A stretch of DNA of 64,000 nucleotides from Lumnitzera littorea (taxonomy: Eukaryota; Streptophyta; Magnoliopsida; Myrtales; Combretaceae): assembly GCA_024138015.1 (NCBI GenBank), contig JAMXBB010000012.1, positions 15,920,634-15,984,633 on the forward strand, written 5' to 3'. The notes beneath the pieces are model-generated. The model was not told the DNA's origin and searched no databases. It saw only the letters and a list, made by a program, of their open reading frames with translations. Position numbers and translations under genes: made by a program. Below are positions 35,486 through 48,500 of the stretch, piece by piece; the first letter of the stretch is position 1, and each line of letters starts with the position of its first letter.

Positions 35486-38400
35486 GATTTTCGGAAGAAA
35501 ATGCTATTCCAACCAGTAGGTTTTGGTTTTATTTAATGTCAAGGATAGGCTATTGAATGCACATTGCAACATCTGGGTCCTGTATTTAATTCTTTGGTGA
35601 CTATTCGGTATTTAGGTGGCTGCAACTTGTATTTCTGAGCCCCACTTCCTTATAGGTATGTTTCTCATTCTGATCTTCATTGGGTGGCACGGCTTGTCAA
35701 TGTAGCTTCTGATGTATATGCTCTACCATTGGATTATAATGTCGATCCCGTTTTGTGAACATTATACGCATGCTCTGATTATGATGCTCTATTCTGGAAA
35801 TATCATACCAACTGAAAGTACTAGATGCATGTTTAAACTGCAATGGTGCAATGGTCTATCAAGTTATAGTATGATATCCCCATTATTTTGTGCAAATTGC
35901 TCTACGCTCTCTAAAGAACCAAGGCTATGACTTCATTGTGGGAAGTTATTAGATCTTCTAGCTTTGTGTTGGATCCATATTCATGTCAATCAAGGTATTT
36001 TTTGCTAGTTCCCAACCTCCTTTACCCAGTATTCAGACCGGTTATCAAGGTTGATAGGGTGTAATGGCAAAACGGTATCCACATAGCCGAGCCTATCTAG
36101 TTGGAACTAAACTTGTGCGGTTATGTTGTTATATGAGAAACTTATGGCCACTTTTGGTCCCCAGAGAAACTCCCAATATGATCTGGTTGCAATCAAGATT
36201 CGCAGGTTCTATGTGAGCGAGAGCATGGGCAATTGTAATAGCTATGTGCTTTGCATTTACCTTTTCTTGTCCCTCAACTTGATGATAGAGTGATCTGAAC
36301 TAGGCCTTAGTTAGGACATAGGATATTGAACAGGGACAGTGAACTTCATTCTTAAATTATCGAAAGGGAAAGATGCATTGTAAGTATTTAATTTTCTTTC
36401 TTTTTTTTTTTTGTTTTATGATCTATATTTCGAAAATTTTCATTTCAAGACCTAAGTTTTCCAAAGCAGTTAAAAATAGAATTTCTGTTACTCTCTATAA
36501 AGCTTAAATCTTGAAATTGAAAGAAAAAAAAAAGAAGAAGAAGAAGAAAGTCCTGAAATGAAACAATTGAATGGCATTTGCTTTTTTTTTTTTTTTTTTG
36601 AAAAAAAATTTTAGGACATTTGTTTTTATTCTTTTTATTTCAAAACCTAATTTTTAACAGTACATGCAGTCTGCAGTGTGACGGACCGTGACAGGAGTCA
36701 TTTTGACTCATTTTTAAGAATGTAGGTCTTGAAATGAAAAGATAAATAAAATAAGAGGAAATAAAACATAGGTTCTGAAACCAAAGAGTAAAGAAAACAT
36801 AAATCCTTATAACGTAATTTTTTTCCAACATTTCAAATTTAATTTACACGAATTATGAAATACCAAATTAACCCGTCGATAATATATATAGACATAGAGG
36901 AATACGAATATGTATAATGAAACTTAATTATCCAGCATAAGAATATCAGACGCTGATATATCACTAAATCGTGAAGGAGATCTTGAGCATGAAGAGTGGT
37001 GTTTGGTTGACCTGTTCAAGCAAGACAGACAAACACAGCCGTCTGCAGTTGTCTTGAGACGTAGGTAAGAAGATATGGTCCTTGACTCGGGTGGGTCTTG
37101 TGATGAGATAAATATTTTGCAGTAGAATTAAGTGCTGTTTGCTTGAAATGGAAAAATACATAACATAGATTCTCTGACTCTCGTGCATTCCCTTGACTTA
37201 AAGCGAAAGTTGATATTTCATCCACTACTACAAAAAAACATTCTCTGTTCCCCGCATTTTCGGGCATTGACAAAAAGGGTCCGTTAATAGATATTATTGA
37301 GTTAGTTTTTAAAGTTTTAGATATTGTTTGGTGTAATGTTTGATTTATAATTTGAGCTAAGTTACAGGATAAAATTGGATTTGAAAGATTGAATAAAATA
37401 CTTAAAATTTGTCATATTTAAAATATGATAGAAATGTTGGATTTCTTTGAATAAAAGTATAAGTATTGAGCATATAAATATTATGTATTATTGAGAGTAT
37501 AAATATTAGATAATATTTAAATTTTATAATTTTTAAATTATGTAAACATATAATTAAATAAATATTATAAAATATTGAGTGTATAAATATTAAAATAGAA
37601 TATTGAGTTTATTTTTATATATCAAATAAAGGTATCATATTTGTCTAGTACTGTGCAAGCTAAATATGGTATAATAATACTGTATTATTCTATATTCTTT
37701 ATACTTGTATTGTTTAATTCTCTTTATTTTATTCAATTTTAGCAACCAAATGTTACCTTATGCTGAATAACTTTCATGTTTTACAATAAATCAATACACA
37801 TTTTGTGAAAATGTAAATGTATAGAAATATAAAAAAAATTCTTCATTTGATCTTTAAATACACGTTCTCAACACATATATTAACATTTTTTTAAAGAAAA
37901 ACTGTTTTTTGAACATGAAAATGATGAAAATATTACGTTTAAGAAAATCTCCAAAATAATAACACACCGATTAAAAAGAAAATCCATGAATACTTGAAAT
38001 CGTATCATCAACTCACAATTTGAAATTACGATAGAGATTGTTTCATCACGACACAATTTCAAGAAAATCACCAAAATGATGTATTGACCTCATGATTTCA
38101 TGTCATCAATTGAAAAACAACTATTAGCTGCAAATTTTTGGAGGGTCATGTGTGCACAGTTCACACTGCATTGCAGATTCCTTCATCAACCGTTCTTTGG
38201 TCTGAAAATGCACCTAGTTCAGCCATTGCACTATCCTTAACACAAAAGTAGTGGATGTCTTGATAGTATTGACAGTCAAAGGAAAAACTGATTATGTTAA
38301 GGTAATAAATTTGGGAAATCTTAAATATAGTTGTTACCTTAGATATTTTCTCATTCATATATTGTGATATTGTGAGGAGGTCTAAGGTTTGAGTCTCTTC

Positions 38401-38947
38401 TCCATCAACCTCCCTTTTTTTCTTTTTTTCTCTTCTTCTAAATATTATCACTTAAATCGTATCTTAAACTAACAATGTTATTGTACTTTAAAATTGTGAA
38501 TTTAAAATACAATTTTAGATATTTTGTTTTTCTTTTTCTTTATCAATGAAATCGTCTTTTAAACTCATAGTTCAAGAAAATATGAAATTTTATGTTGACT
38601 ACACAGTTTCAGTAAGACACAACATTTTTATCCTTTTCACGGCTCAAGAAAGTCCTTTCCTGAAATGTTGTGCATTCATGTTTCACCTTAAAAAACCTTA
38701 AGATGTATTTGACTTTGGGAAAAGGAAAAAAATGCAATGTAAAAAATAAAAATAATATGGCTATGGTAATATTTTAAAATTGTGACACCTCAAATCATGT
38801 CTTGAATTCACAATTTTGATTTGCATTGAAATCGAGACTCTAAATCACAATTTTAAAGTAAAGACACAATTTCAATGAAACACGAGTTTAACTTACTAGA
38901 AATTGCAACTACTATAAGCTATTTTCTATAATTTTTATTATTTCTGC
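35486..38947. other. 3' flank of the F-box gene and AT-rich intergenic DNA
   Basis: The first few hundred bases are the presumed 3'UTR; no canonical AATAAA is obvious. No protein-like frames follow. Poly(A)/poly(T) and AAG-rich tracts lie around 36,390-36,610. A CACTA-like terminus and a weak SINE-like B-box stretch are reported separately as tentative. Confidence 0.45.
37223..37240 (+). mobile_element. Possible CACTA transposon terminus (single end)
   Basis: CACTACTACAAAAAAACA resembles the CACTACAAGAAAA-type ends of CACTA (En/Spm) elements. No matching opposite end with a 3-bp TSD was found, so this could be a truncated fragment or chance. Confidence 0.3.
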
Positions 38948-39019
38948 AAAAACCAATTTCTATCTTAGAATGATTTGTACAGCGGGATTATTACGACTTT
39001 ATCGTTTCGGGGCGTGATA
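38948..39019 (+). repeat. Terminal fragment of the large-LTR family
   Basis: The stretch 'ttctatcttagaatgattt', 'acagcgggattattacgac' and 'tttcggggcgtgata' matches the 3' ends of the solo LTRs at 39,600-41,252 and 56,826-59,795. Only about 70 bp are recognisable and no left end was found. Confidence 0.6.
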
Positions 39020-39594
39020 GAGGTTAAACGCTAAAAGGAGAAGGAAAAGGAGAAAGGATTTGTGGAGGACTACCTAGGTGGGAGGGCGTCAAACCAAGCT
39101 AATGGAGAAGGCTCTAACAATAAAAAGCACCCCTTGCCTCTACTGATATACACCTATTACAACCTTTTGAACCAGCCTTTGGGAGGCTTGCTATAAAAGC
39201 CTCCCAAGATGAGGGGGAATCTCAATTGTCAGAACTCTAACAAGTATTATGAGTTCTAGTAAATTGTTGTAACAAGTAAGCCAAAGCAGCACTTAGCCAT
39301 GGTATTGCACCACACAAAATGCAACATGAGAAACTAGAAGAAGTATTAGAAAGACACTATAGAATAGAATAACTCGAAGAAAGTGGACTCACTTGATAAT
39401 TCATCGAGTTAAGGTGACTCGCTAGATCGATGGGAAAGTCGACCTGAAGCTCCATCATCATCTCTAGAACATCCCAGTTAGAAGAGGTAAAGGACCTTAT
39501 TAAGGCCTGTAAGTTAAGTGTCCAGTTGTACAGTGTTGTGTTACTAACTCGAACACCCTACTTGGGCTTGTAAGACTTTCCCCTGTATTGCTTA
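39020..39594. other. Interval between LTR fragments; unassigned
   Basis: No gene is seen. A perfect 9-bp stem, GGGAGGCTT and AAGCCTCCC (about 39,180-39,206), encloses 'gctataa'. It may be the far end of the minus-strand PF04195 element, because it is continuous with that element once the solo LTR is removed. Confidence 0.4.
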
Positions 39595-39599
39595 GTGGC

Positions 39600-41252
39600 T
39601 ATAAGCTTCCAAAATTGAGTTTAGGATAACCGAGCTCAGATTTAGGGCTTTTAAGGTAACTTATCCAATTGAGTCCAAACTTTGCAACTAGAATGAAAAA
39701 GTTAGTCGAGATATTACAGTGAAGTTAGATTTTAGTAATAACGATCCGAAATCCCAATTTTGCCCTTAGAAATTGGAGTATTTACTAAAGCCCTAAAATG
39801 TTCAGAACTCCTAAAATTGAACTTAGATTGCAACGAGAACTTAGAGATAAGCTAATCGAGCTATAAAATGAGATAATGTAGTATAATTTACTATAAAAAA
39901 AATACACGTAATTTTTAGTACACCCGGTACAAATAATAATTATACTCGTAAATTAACTTTAAATTGAGTAATTATATAAATATTGTGTTGAATTCATGAA
40001 ATTAACCTTAGAATGTATCCTAAAAATAAAAGATATGCTAGAAACTTAATTATATGAGTAAAGTTATATATTTCACGTGTTATTTACATAAGGTATAAAC
40101 TTATATATTAATTAAATAATTAATTCTAACATATAATATCTATATTTAAGTAATTATTTAATAAAAGAAAAAGAAAAATTAATTAAATAATATTGGAAGG
40201 AGGCGTAGCAGGAGGATGGAAAAATATATTGCTGATTCAAAAGTGGAGTTACCATATTTGGACACCTCATGCATAAAAAAAAAAAAAGAAAAAAGAAATT
40301 GGAAAAGAAAATATGAATTAATTAAAGAAAAAATTCCTAAACCGACTTTGAAGCACTATAAAAAGCCAAGATCATCAGACAAGATAGTTTTAGCAATTTG
40401 GAATCAGAGAAAATCAGAAAGAAAAATTAGAAAAAAATCGTAGAAAAAAAAACAAATTTAGAAAAAAACAGAAAAATTAGTGAAAGTGTGGAAACCTAAC
40501 CTAGAGTAGATCTGCTGTGAAACCCAGCCAACCCCACACGGTCCACCCACCGCGCCAGCCGTCCGACAACCACCCAGCCGCCGCCGGCCACCGGAGCACC
40601 CAAGAACACCAAGGTTAAATTTCTGCCCTATTTTTCAATAATTTCTAAAAAATAGTAAATCCGCCCAGAAAATTATGAAAAAAATTACACTTAGGTTATT
40701 TTAGACATGCTTTCATGTGATATTTTTATTTTTGAAAAATTCGTAATATTTAATATACTTNNNNNNNNNNNNNNNNNNNNNNNNNNNNNNNNNNNNNNNN
40801 NNNNNNNNNNNNNNNNNNNNNNNNNNNNNNNNNNNNNNNNNNNNNNNNNNNNNNNNNNNNNNNNNNNNNNNNNNNNNNNNNNNNNNNNNNNNNNNNNNNN
40901 NNNNNNNNNNNNNNNNNNNNNNNNNNNNNNNNNNNNNNNNNNNNNNNNNNNNNNNNNNNNNNNNNNNNNNNNNNNNNNNNNNNNNNNNNNNNNNNNNNNN
41001 NNNNNNNNNNNNNNNNNNNNNNNNNNNNNNNNNNNNTTGTAGTACTAAACTACAGATTGTATAGAACAAGTATTTTGTTAAAGCTCTACCACAAGTTTGG
41101 ATATTAACAGATATCAGAACAGACGTTTCAAGCTGGTTAAGTTGTGCGCCTCGTGTAAATTGCGTCTACGATAGCAGCTGTGAGGTCAGCTTCTATCTTA
41201 GATTAGTTTACACGGCGGGACTGTTATGACTCTTCTTGTTCGGGGCGTAACA
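39600..41252 (+). mobile_element. Solo LTR of the large-LTR family (copy 1), with sequence gap
   Basis: It starts TATAAGCTT (TG changed to TA) and ends GGGGCGTAACA, flanked by a perfect TSD GTGGC (39,595-39,599 and 41,253-41,257). A TATA box CTATAAAAAG lies at about 40,356, fixing plus orientation. A CCACC-rich block follows at 40,540-40,600. The right end matches the other copies in order ('ttctatcttagattagttta', 'cacggcgggactgttatgac'). 276 Ns replace the middle. Large-LTR Ty3/gypsy elements of the Tekay/Del type have LTRs of this kind; the family assignment is inference. Confidence 0.8.
40761..41036. other. Assembly gap (276 N)
   Basis: A run of N within solo LTR copy 1. Frames that appear to run through it are artefacts. 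Confidence 1.
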
Positions 41253-43058
41253 GTGGCCAACTTAGAACTACTATCATACAAATGGCGGTTCTCAAACTCA
41301 TACAAGATAGATTTGTATGAGTTCGGAATGGTCCTTACCCTCCCATGCTTCTCTAGGGCTTCCTCTTGGGCCTCCCCCATTTGGTTTATGGTGAGTTAGG
41401 GATTACTTGCATGGAGCTGATGAGAGCTAGGTTTACCAAATAGCCCTAGCACCTTTTCCTTATTTAGATCTAGCATGCTTGTCTTCCCTATTTCTGAGAC
41501 CTCCTTCTTCTTATTTGAGAGCTCCTCCATAGTGTTGGCTTTGGGCATTTTCCCCTTGCCCTTGACAGGAGACTAAAGTACCACCAGCTCCGACTTGTCT
41601 TCTTCCCCTACGGTGATGATGGGCTTAGATGCTTGAATAGAGTCATATGAGGTAGAGATCGTGCTTAGAGGCTTGGTAACCTTTAGCTCCAAGGGTGGGG
41701 CACTGATAAGGATCCCTTGAGGTAAAACGGATAGCTCCATCCTACTAATCTCACCTACCCCTGACTTTGGCTTCACAACCTATTGGTAGCTCCCTTCTCT
41801 TATTTTTTCCTACACTCTTGTCACCTTAGGAGTTCCAATCCGATAAGTCGGGATAGCTCCTCGAACCCCACTAACCTTTCACTTGTAAAAGCAAGTTAAC
41901 AGTGTTAGTGGAAAACATAAAAATCACAGGTACTTACAAGCTTCGCCGTAACCAGTATGGGCAAGGTAGACTCCCCACTCCTTAGAAAGAGGATAGGTGA
42001 TAGATAGCTTTATGTAAGCTCATGCTGGCACGACGAATGACAAGGTCGAAACTGTACCTTCTAGCCACTTCTTCATTACAGTTTTCTCCATGCTGGGGAA
42101 GAGTTGAGAGATTTGTAGACTAAAGTACCTCTATGTTGTCTCCTCAACATTGATCTCTTTATCATGCCTCAAAGCCATGAAGGCTTTAATCTCTCGTGCG
42201 GCCTTTTGAGTCGCTCGAGCTGAGCTTCTTTGAAGCTCCAGTTTGGATTAGTGGAGTCTATCAAAACCTGAAGTTCACCTCCAACAATAGCTCTACCATC
42301 AGAAACTCATCTTGCTAGTTCTTTACATTGGAGTTTAAGCCCTTAATCAGTTTTCTACCCTAGCTGTTCTTAATGTAGATCTACCCCTTCAGGATCTTCC
42401 ATAAATATAAAATATTAAAAAGCTTAAGCATGGTCTACACCACCAAATATTCACATAGGGCCTAGAAAGCCTTTAATAACCTTCACCCATTCGGAGGAAT
42501 TTGAAGAGGGTAACATTGATGGTAGTCAAATAGTTCCCTCTTAGAATCCATGAAAGGGAGGTGTATCCCGTGCTCCAGACATTTTTCATACACTACAAAG
42601 CGCCTCCTTGACAACAAGGCCATCCTTTCATCTTACTATAGTAGCCATACTACCAAGCCTAGAATGTCCTATACAATAAAGTTACTCCTAACATAATTTA
42701 CTGCGGTGGGCTTACTTTTGCTTACTCTACCACTTAGCCCCTTACCATTCTCAAGACTATTCTATGAATCGACGGCTTCCGGTAGACAATCGCAAGGGTA
42801 AACATCTCGTGGGATGGCCCTTATCATCTCTGCCCTATCAACCACCTCCAACCTCCTCCTTAACTCCTTATCCAATTGTGCTAGCATAGACAAAACCTCT
42901 TCATCCCTATTTATAGGGGGAGTAGCACTCCTAATTGCTTTGGAGTCTGAAGATATTAAGTCATATGTCGACGGATTAGAAGGCATTGTACCTAAATTTA
43001 CACCAGAGTTTGCTTCTGAGTTGGTCGACATTTTGATACAAAGGAAAGAACAAAGCAT
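41200..43058 (-). pseudogene. 'Putative gypsy-type transposon' protein (PF04195-like), broken
   Basis: Reading leftward, the ORF starts at ATG 43,058 or the better-placed ATG 43,031 ('MSTNSEANSGVNLG') and stays open to about 42,762. Further left the sequence reads 'FVVYEKCLEHGIHLPF', 'PLQIPPNG*RLLKAF' and 'GRKLIKGLNSNVKN*QDEF'. These are the landmarks of PF04195 (VYE...G...LP, Q..PN.W, G..L..G..S....W...F); both tryptophans are now stop codons. A further frame at 41,258-41,776 looks like the charged C-terminal tail. This plant family is found in transposons and its biochemical role is unknown. Leader and promoter now lie 12.7 kb away (55,878 onward), separated by the plus-strand Ty3 insertion. 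Confidence 0.7.
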
Positions 43059-43137
43059 GAGTTGTGGTTGAAGAAGAGAGAAAGTTTAGAAAGTTTTTAG
43101 TTGTAGTGAGAAAAACGAAGTATGAATGTAGCGAAAA

Positions 43138-44170
43138 TGATGGATTACTAACCTTAAGACCCCTTACTCTCACTTGTCTCCAAGGCCTATAGTCCTTCAT
43201 TGGAAGAATTATCTCTCATCAACTTGCTAAGGATAAGCACCAGTATGCGAAAGAATACTGGGCGAACTTTCTGAAGTCTTAGCTCGAACGTACCCTACTT
43301 TGCCTCAAGCCTTACCTAGTCAACAACCTGTTGATTGTCGAGGCCGATTTGTTGATTGCTGAGGCCAATCTATCAATTGTCGAAGTTAATCTGTCACATG
43401 CCAAAGCCGAGGTGACCACGTGCTGAACTCTTCTCTTCCGACATTCTGAACTGTTGACTATTGAGATCGACCAGCAGTGTGTTGAGGCTGATTTAACAAG
43501 TGCCAAGGCCAAGTCCTCTACGTGCTAAGCCCCTCTTACTTACCCTATCGAACAATAGTGTCCTTCATTCGTCTCAGCAACTCTAAGTATCCTTCGTCAA
43601 TAGCATCCCCAACATTAGTACAACTTAACCACAACGTCACATGACTCTAGAATGCAGACCCAATTGTAGCATGCTACCTGTCATTCCTTTTTCCAACATT
43701 GTACTATATTTATTTATTTTATTTGTCTCTTTTAACCTTTTGGTAATGTACTATGATAGTATTTTTGTATTACCCTTTTATTATAATTACTTAGGCTTTG
43801 TTGTTGCCCTAGAGACTTACTATAAATAGTCCATTTTTCTTGTAGCCGAAATTATCATACTTTACACTTAATGAATATTCTTATTCTTATGAGATATCCC
43901 TCTTTAGGTATATTTTTCCTAGACTCTTATTTAATCTTGTTGAGTAATTCAAGATTAGTGGCAAGTAGCCCTTAATATTACTTGTACGTTATATTAAGTG
44001 AATTACTAAGTCGTGTAGTATTCATTGGTACGTCATATCCTCCGAGCAGCTTACATAAGCTATTATGTTTGACAATTCGTCCATTTCCTTTTCTTTGATA
44101 TCTTGAAGGACTCGTTTGGTTATTATTCTCGACGATAAGCCCTATGATTACTAAGCAACTAGGTACATCA
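43138..44170 (+). repeat. 5' LTR of the plus-strand Ty3 element
   Basis: The LTR is 1,033 bp. A TATA box CTATAAATAG lies at 43,820-43,829 (its 3' LTR partner is at 52,431-52,440). A run of 21-bp units, such as 'gttgattgtcgaggccgattt', lies at about 43,329-43,391, with one more unit here than in the 3' LTR. Confidence 0.85.
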
Positions 44171-44178
44171 TATAATTT

Positions 44179-44190
44179 TGGTATCAAAGC
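44179..44190 (+). promoter_or_regulatory. Primer-binding site (iMet tRNA type)
   Basis: TGGTATCAAAGC starts 8 nt after the LTR end and matches the plant iMet site TGGTATCAGAGC except for one G-to-A change. Confidence 0.85.
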
Positions 44191-44374
44191 TTGAGATTAC
44201 AATTGAGAGCATAGTTTTGAAGTAGTTATTCTTGTTATAGTATATGTTCTATTTTACTTTGTTTTCTTGTAGAAAAATAGAGCAAGTCTTTAAGTCATTG
44301 TATGGGTTAATATTCACAAGGGTTGTGAGAATTTTATGTGTAGTAGTGGATTTCCAGGAAGTCTTATATTAAGA

Positions 44375-45545
44375 ATGTCGAATCTTAATGTTTAAGAAGA
44401 AACTAATGATGTCAAGAGTGATGCTTGTAATCGTGACCTTGTCACTCAACAAATCCCATGAACTACTAAAGAGTAAATATAAGATCTTACTGCTATTGTG
44501 GCCAATCTTGCTATTACTATACAAAGGGCCATAAAGACTAGGCTGCAAGAGAGAGTTATTATTAAACAAGGTCGATAAGTGAGAGATAGGCCAAGAAGAC
44601 AGATAGGCGAGAATCAAGCACCTTAAGCTACATACTAACAAAGTTGTGAGAAGGAGACTCAAGTTGGATGAAGTTGAGGAATATGAGGAGGAGGAGGAGG
44701 AGTATGATGGAGTTGAGGAGCATGAGCTTAGAGCTCCTAGAGAAGTCGAGCATCTCGAAGTGCAGATCCTGAGTTTTAATGGATCAGGTAGTGGTAATGA
44801 TTACTTGGACTAGGAGGAGAAGATTAAAAAGATATTTAACTTTTATGATTACAAGAGTGCTGTTAGTATTCGAGTGGCCATGTTAGAATTTTTTGGGTAT
44901 GTAGTAATGTGGTAAAAAAAGTTATAGAATGTGTGCCAAAGATCTCGATGTGAATTTCAAACATGGAACAAGTTGAAAAGAGTCTTAAGAAGTAAGTTTG
45001 TTCCCGATACTATGGGCAAGATACTTTTGATGTCTCCAAGAATTGAGACAAGGTAATAGATTAGTAGACGAGTATGTCTAATAATTCCAGTTGATTATGA
45101 TCAGATGTGATGTTGACAAGCCTAAGATATGGACTATAGCATGGTTCATTTCTAGGTTAAGGACTGAAATTGGTAACATAGAGGCTTGAGACTTTAGATG
45201 AAACCATTTGAGTAACATAGAAGGTTGAAAGGTAGAGGTGGAATCAGATTAGCCAAGTACCGAGCAGTTGATTGGCTTTCCTAGTAGAATTGGTATGCCA
45301 AGCCAACCTGGATATGATTAGGCTTAATGTAATTCTTAAGTGGATTGCCGAGGTCAGATGTCAAGCAGACTTGATGATGGTCGAGGTAAGAGCAAGGCCG
45401 AGGAGCTTGAGACTAAAAAGGACTACGGTCAGAGCTCAAGGAGGAAGACTCAAGAAATTAAGTGTTTCAAGTGTCCTGGTTTTGAATATGTAGCTAGTCA
45501 GTGCCCAAACCAATGTGTTATGACCATTAAGGGAGACATACCCTA
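44375..45545 (+). pseudogene. Ty3/gypsy gag remnant with zinc knuckle
   Basis: After a poorly conserved start comes an acidic run (EEYEEEEEEYDG, about 44,672-44,715), then the Gag core in broken frames. The zinc knuckle at about 45,460-45,505 reads CFKCPGFEYVASQC: the CCHC histidine is now tyrosine. Gag would form the particle that packages element RNA. Several stops make it non-functional. Confidence 0.78.
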
Positions 45546-48500
45546 GTTTGAGGTGGAAAGTGTTAGTGAAGGTGAAGAGGAGGTAGATGTAAGTCACCTG
45601 TTGAGTGAATTTCAAGACGACTCAGATGCCGTGACCTTACCTAAAAAAGGAGCTGAATACTATATGGTCATATGTAGATATCTCAGTACCTTTGTGTTTG
45701 ATGAGAATGAGTAAAGAGAGAACCTCTTTCATACAAACTACTAAGTGAATGGCAAACTGTGTGCCTTGATTATTAATGAAGGAAGTTATACCAACATAAT
45801 AGTTCAAGGAGTGATGAAGACTCTGAAATTGCTGACCTACCCTCACCTTAAGCCATACAAGATTTGTTAGCTAAATGAGAAGGGAGGTCTATCAGTTGCG
45901 GAATAAGTTAAAAGTGTTGATTACTGTTAGTAATAGGTATAAGGATGAGGTGTTTTGCAATGTCCTACCTATATGTGCTTTACACATCTTATTTAGTCGA
46001 CCCTGGCTATTTGATCTGAGAGTGTTATAAGATGGATATAAGAACACCTATATGTTTTAAAAGGATGAGAAGAAGGTTATATTGACCCCAATGAGCCCTA
46101 ACGAAGTGCAAGAGTCACAAGAGAAGATTACTCAATCATTGTAGTGGAAATCCTTTGTGATTTCCAGAGCCTAATTTTCTAGAGATGCCAAGATAGAAGA
46201 GTTTGTGCTCTTGTTAGTTAGGAAACTTCTAGAGTTAAGAGAAACTTTATCGAGGTGTAGAAATTACTTTAAGAGTATGTTAACGAATTTCTTATCAAGA
46301 TGCTGAGAGGATTACCACCTGTTAGAGGTATAGAGTATTGTATTGACCTTCAGCTTGGAGTTGCTCTACCTAATTGATCTGCTTATAGGCTCAACCCTAA
46401 GAAAGCTGCTAAGTTGAAGAAATAAGTTGATGAGTTGATTGATCCCGAATATGTCTGAGAGAGCATGAGCCCTTGTGCCGTGCTAGTTGTTCTAGTGTTA
46501 AAGAAGAATAGCTCATAGAGAATGTGCATTGATAGCTGACAAAATCATTGTTAAGTACAGATATTCAATCTCATGATTGGATGATATGCTTGATGAATTG
46601 CATGGTGCTTGAGCCTTTTCGAAGATTGATCTAAAGAATGGTTACCACCAAATACGAATGAGACCTGGAGATGAATGGAAAATCACTTTCAAAATAAAGG
46701 ATGGTCTATTCAAATAGATGGTGATGTTGTTTGGTTCGACAAACGTGCCAATTACTTTTATGCGACTAATGAATCAGTCTTGAGATCATTCATTGGCAAA
46801 TGCGTCATTGTCTACTTTGATGATATCTTAGTATATAATGCCGACCTCATTTCCCATGTCATGCAGTTGAGATTTTTATTTGATATCTTTTATGCGGAGA
46901 AGTTATTCAGTAACTTTAAGAAGTATGTGTTCTATTAGAGTGAGGTAGTATTCCTTAGTTATGTTGTGTCTGAAGGAGGTATCAGAGTTGATGACAAAAA
47001 CGTCCGAGCTGTTCTAAAATGGCTGACGTGGACTAGTGTTGCTGAAGTAAGTAGTTTTCATGGTTTAGCTTTGTTTTATCGAAGATTCATTTGGAACTTT
47101 AGTTTCATAGCTACCCCACCAACTGAGCTAATTGGTAAAGACTTTGAAGTCATATGGTTTAAGAAAGCTCATAAAAGCTTTGATGAGATTAAGTTTAGGT
47201 TGACTTTTACGTTAGTACTTATCCTACCCAACTTCAAGAAAGTTTTTGAACTAGAATGTAATGCATCTAGAGTTAGCATTGGAGCTATTCTTATGTAAGA
47301 GCGCCAACCTGTTGTATACTTCAACAAGAAACTCAAAGGTGCCACACTGAATTACTTAGCTTATGACAAGGAGTTCTATGCCCTTATCCGAGTATTTCGG
47401 AACTAGTAACACTACTTATTGTCGAGAGAGTTTATCGTCTATCGGATCATGAAACTCTTAAACATCTCAGGGGGCAACAAAAACTTTCCTGACGCCATGC
47501 TAAGTGGATCAAATACCTAGAAACTTTCTACTATGTCATCAAATACAAGAAAGGGATTACCAATACTATAACCGATGCACTTTCTCGTCAACATGTTCTT
47601 ATTACAACATTACAAGCTAAGATACTTGGATTCGGCACCCTACCTAATCAGTATGAGCATGATTCATATTTTAGACCCTTAGTGGCCAAATGTAACATAA
47701 GAGGAGTAATGGATGGATTCTATCTGAGCTAAGAGTTTTTTATGAAGGGTAAGCAAATTTGTATACTAAGTGGATCTGCTAGGGAATTACTTGTCTGAGA
47801 AACCCATGCTGGTGGCTTAGCTATCCACTTTAGTGGGAAGAGAACAATCGAGTTGCTAAAAGAACATTTCTATTGGCCATAGATTATGAAGGATGTATGC
47901 AAAATACTTAAATGCTACGAGGTGTGCAAATTAGCCAAGGGAAGGAAGGAGCCATATGGAGATTACATACCTCTACCTAGACCTAAACGGTTATGGACCG
48001 ATCTAAGTGTGGATTTCATGCTTGGCCTACTTAGAACACTATGGAGACATGATTCTATTATGTAGTAAAATGAGCTACTTCATCTTCTGCCATAAAACCA
48101 AACCTCTTTTTACAGGAAATCGTGCAGCTACATAGAGCACCAAGGAGTCTTATGTTTGATCGTGATTTGAAGTTAATGAGCTTCTTCTAGAGAACATTAT
48201 AGAAAAAGCTCGGCACTAAGCTCATGTTCAGTACTTCTTGCTACCTACAAACAAATAGTCAAACAGAAGTTGTGAACAAAACAGTTAGCAACCTCCTTCA
48301 AGCTACTGTTAGAAAGAATCTACATAATTGGGATCTACGTTCACCCATCATTGAGTTTGCTTACAATTGATCTACTCATAGCTTAATAAGAAGGTCACTT
48401 TTTGAGATTGTCTATGGACTAAACCCAAACTTGCCCTTGAATATAGTTACTTGCCTAACCTCTTAAGGAGAAAGTCAAGCAGGCTTGCATTACATCGAGG

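Noticed and set aside
37223..38255. A CACTA element spanning 37,223 to 'aaaagtagtg' at about 38,254
   Set aside because: Only CACTACT is shared between the ends, and the 3-bp flanks (ATC and GAT) do not match.
40707..41069. Long frames running through the N gap on both strands
   Set aside because: They are artefacts of unknown bases being read as open codons.
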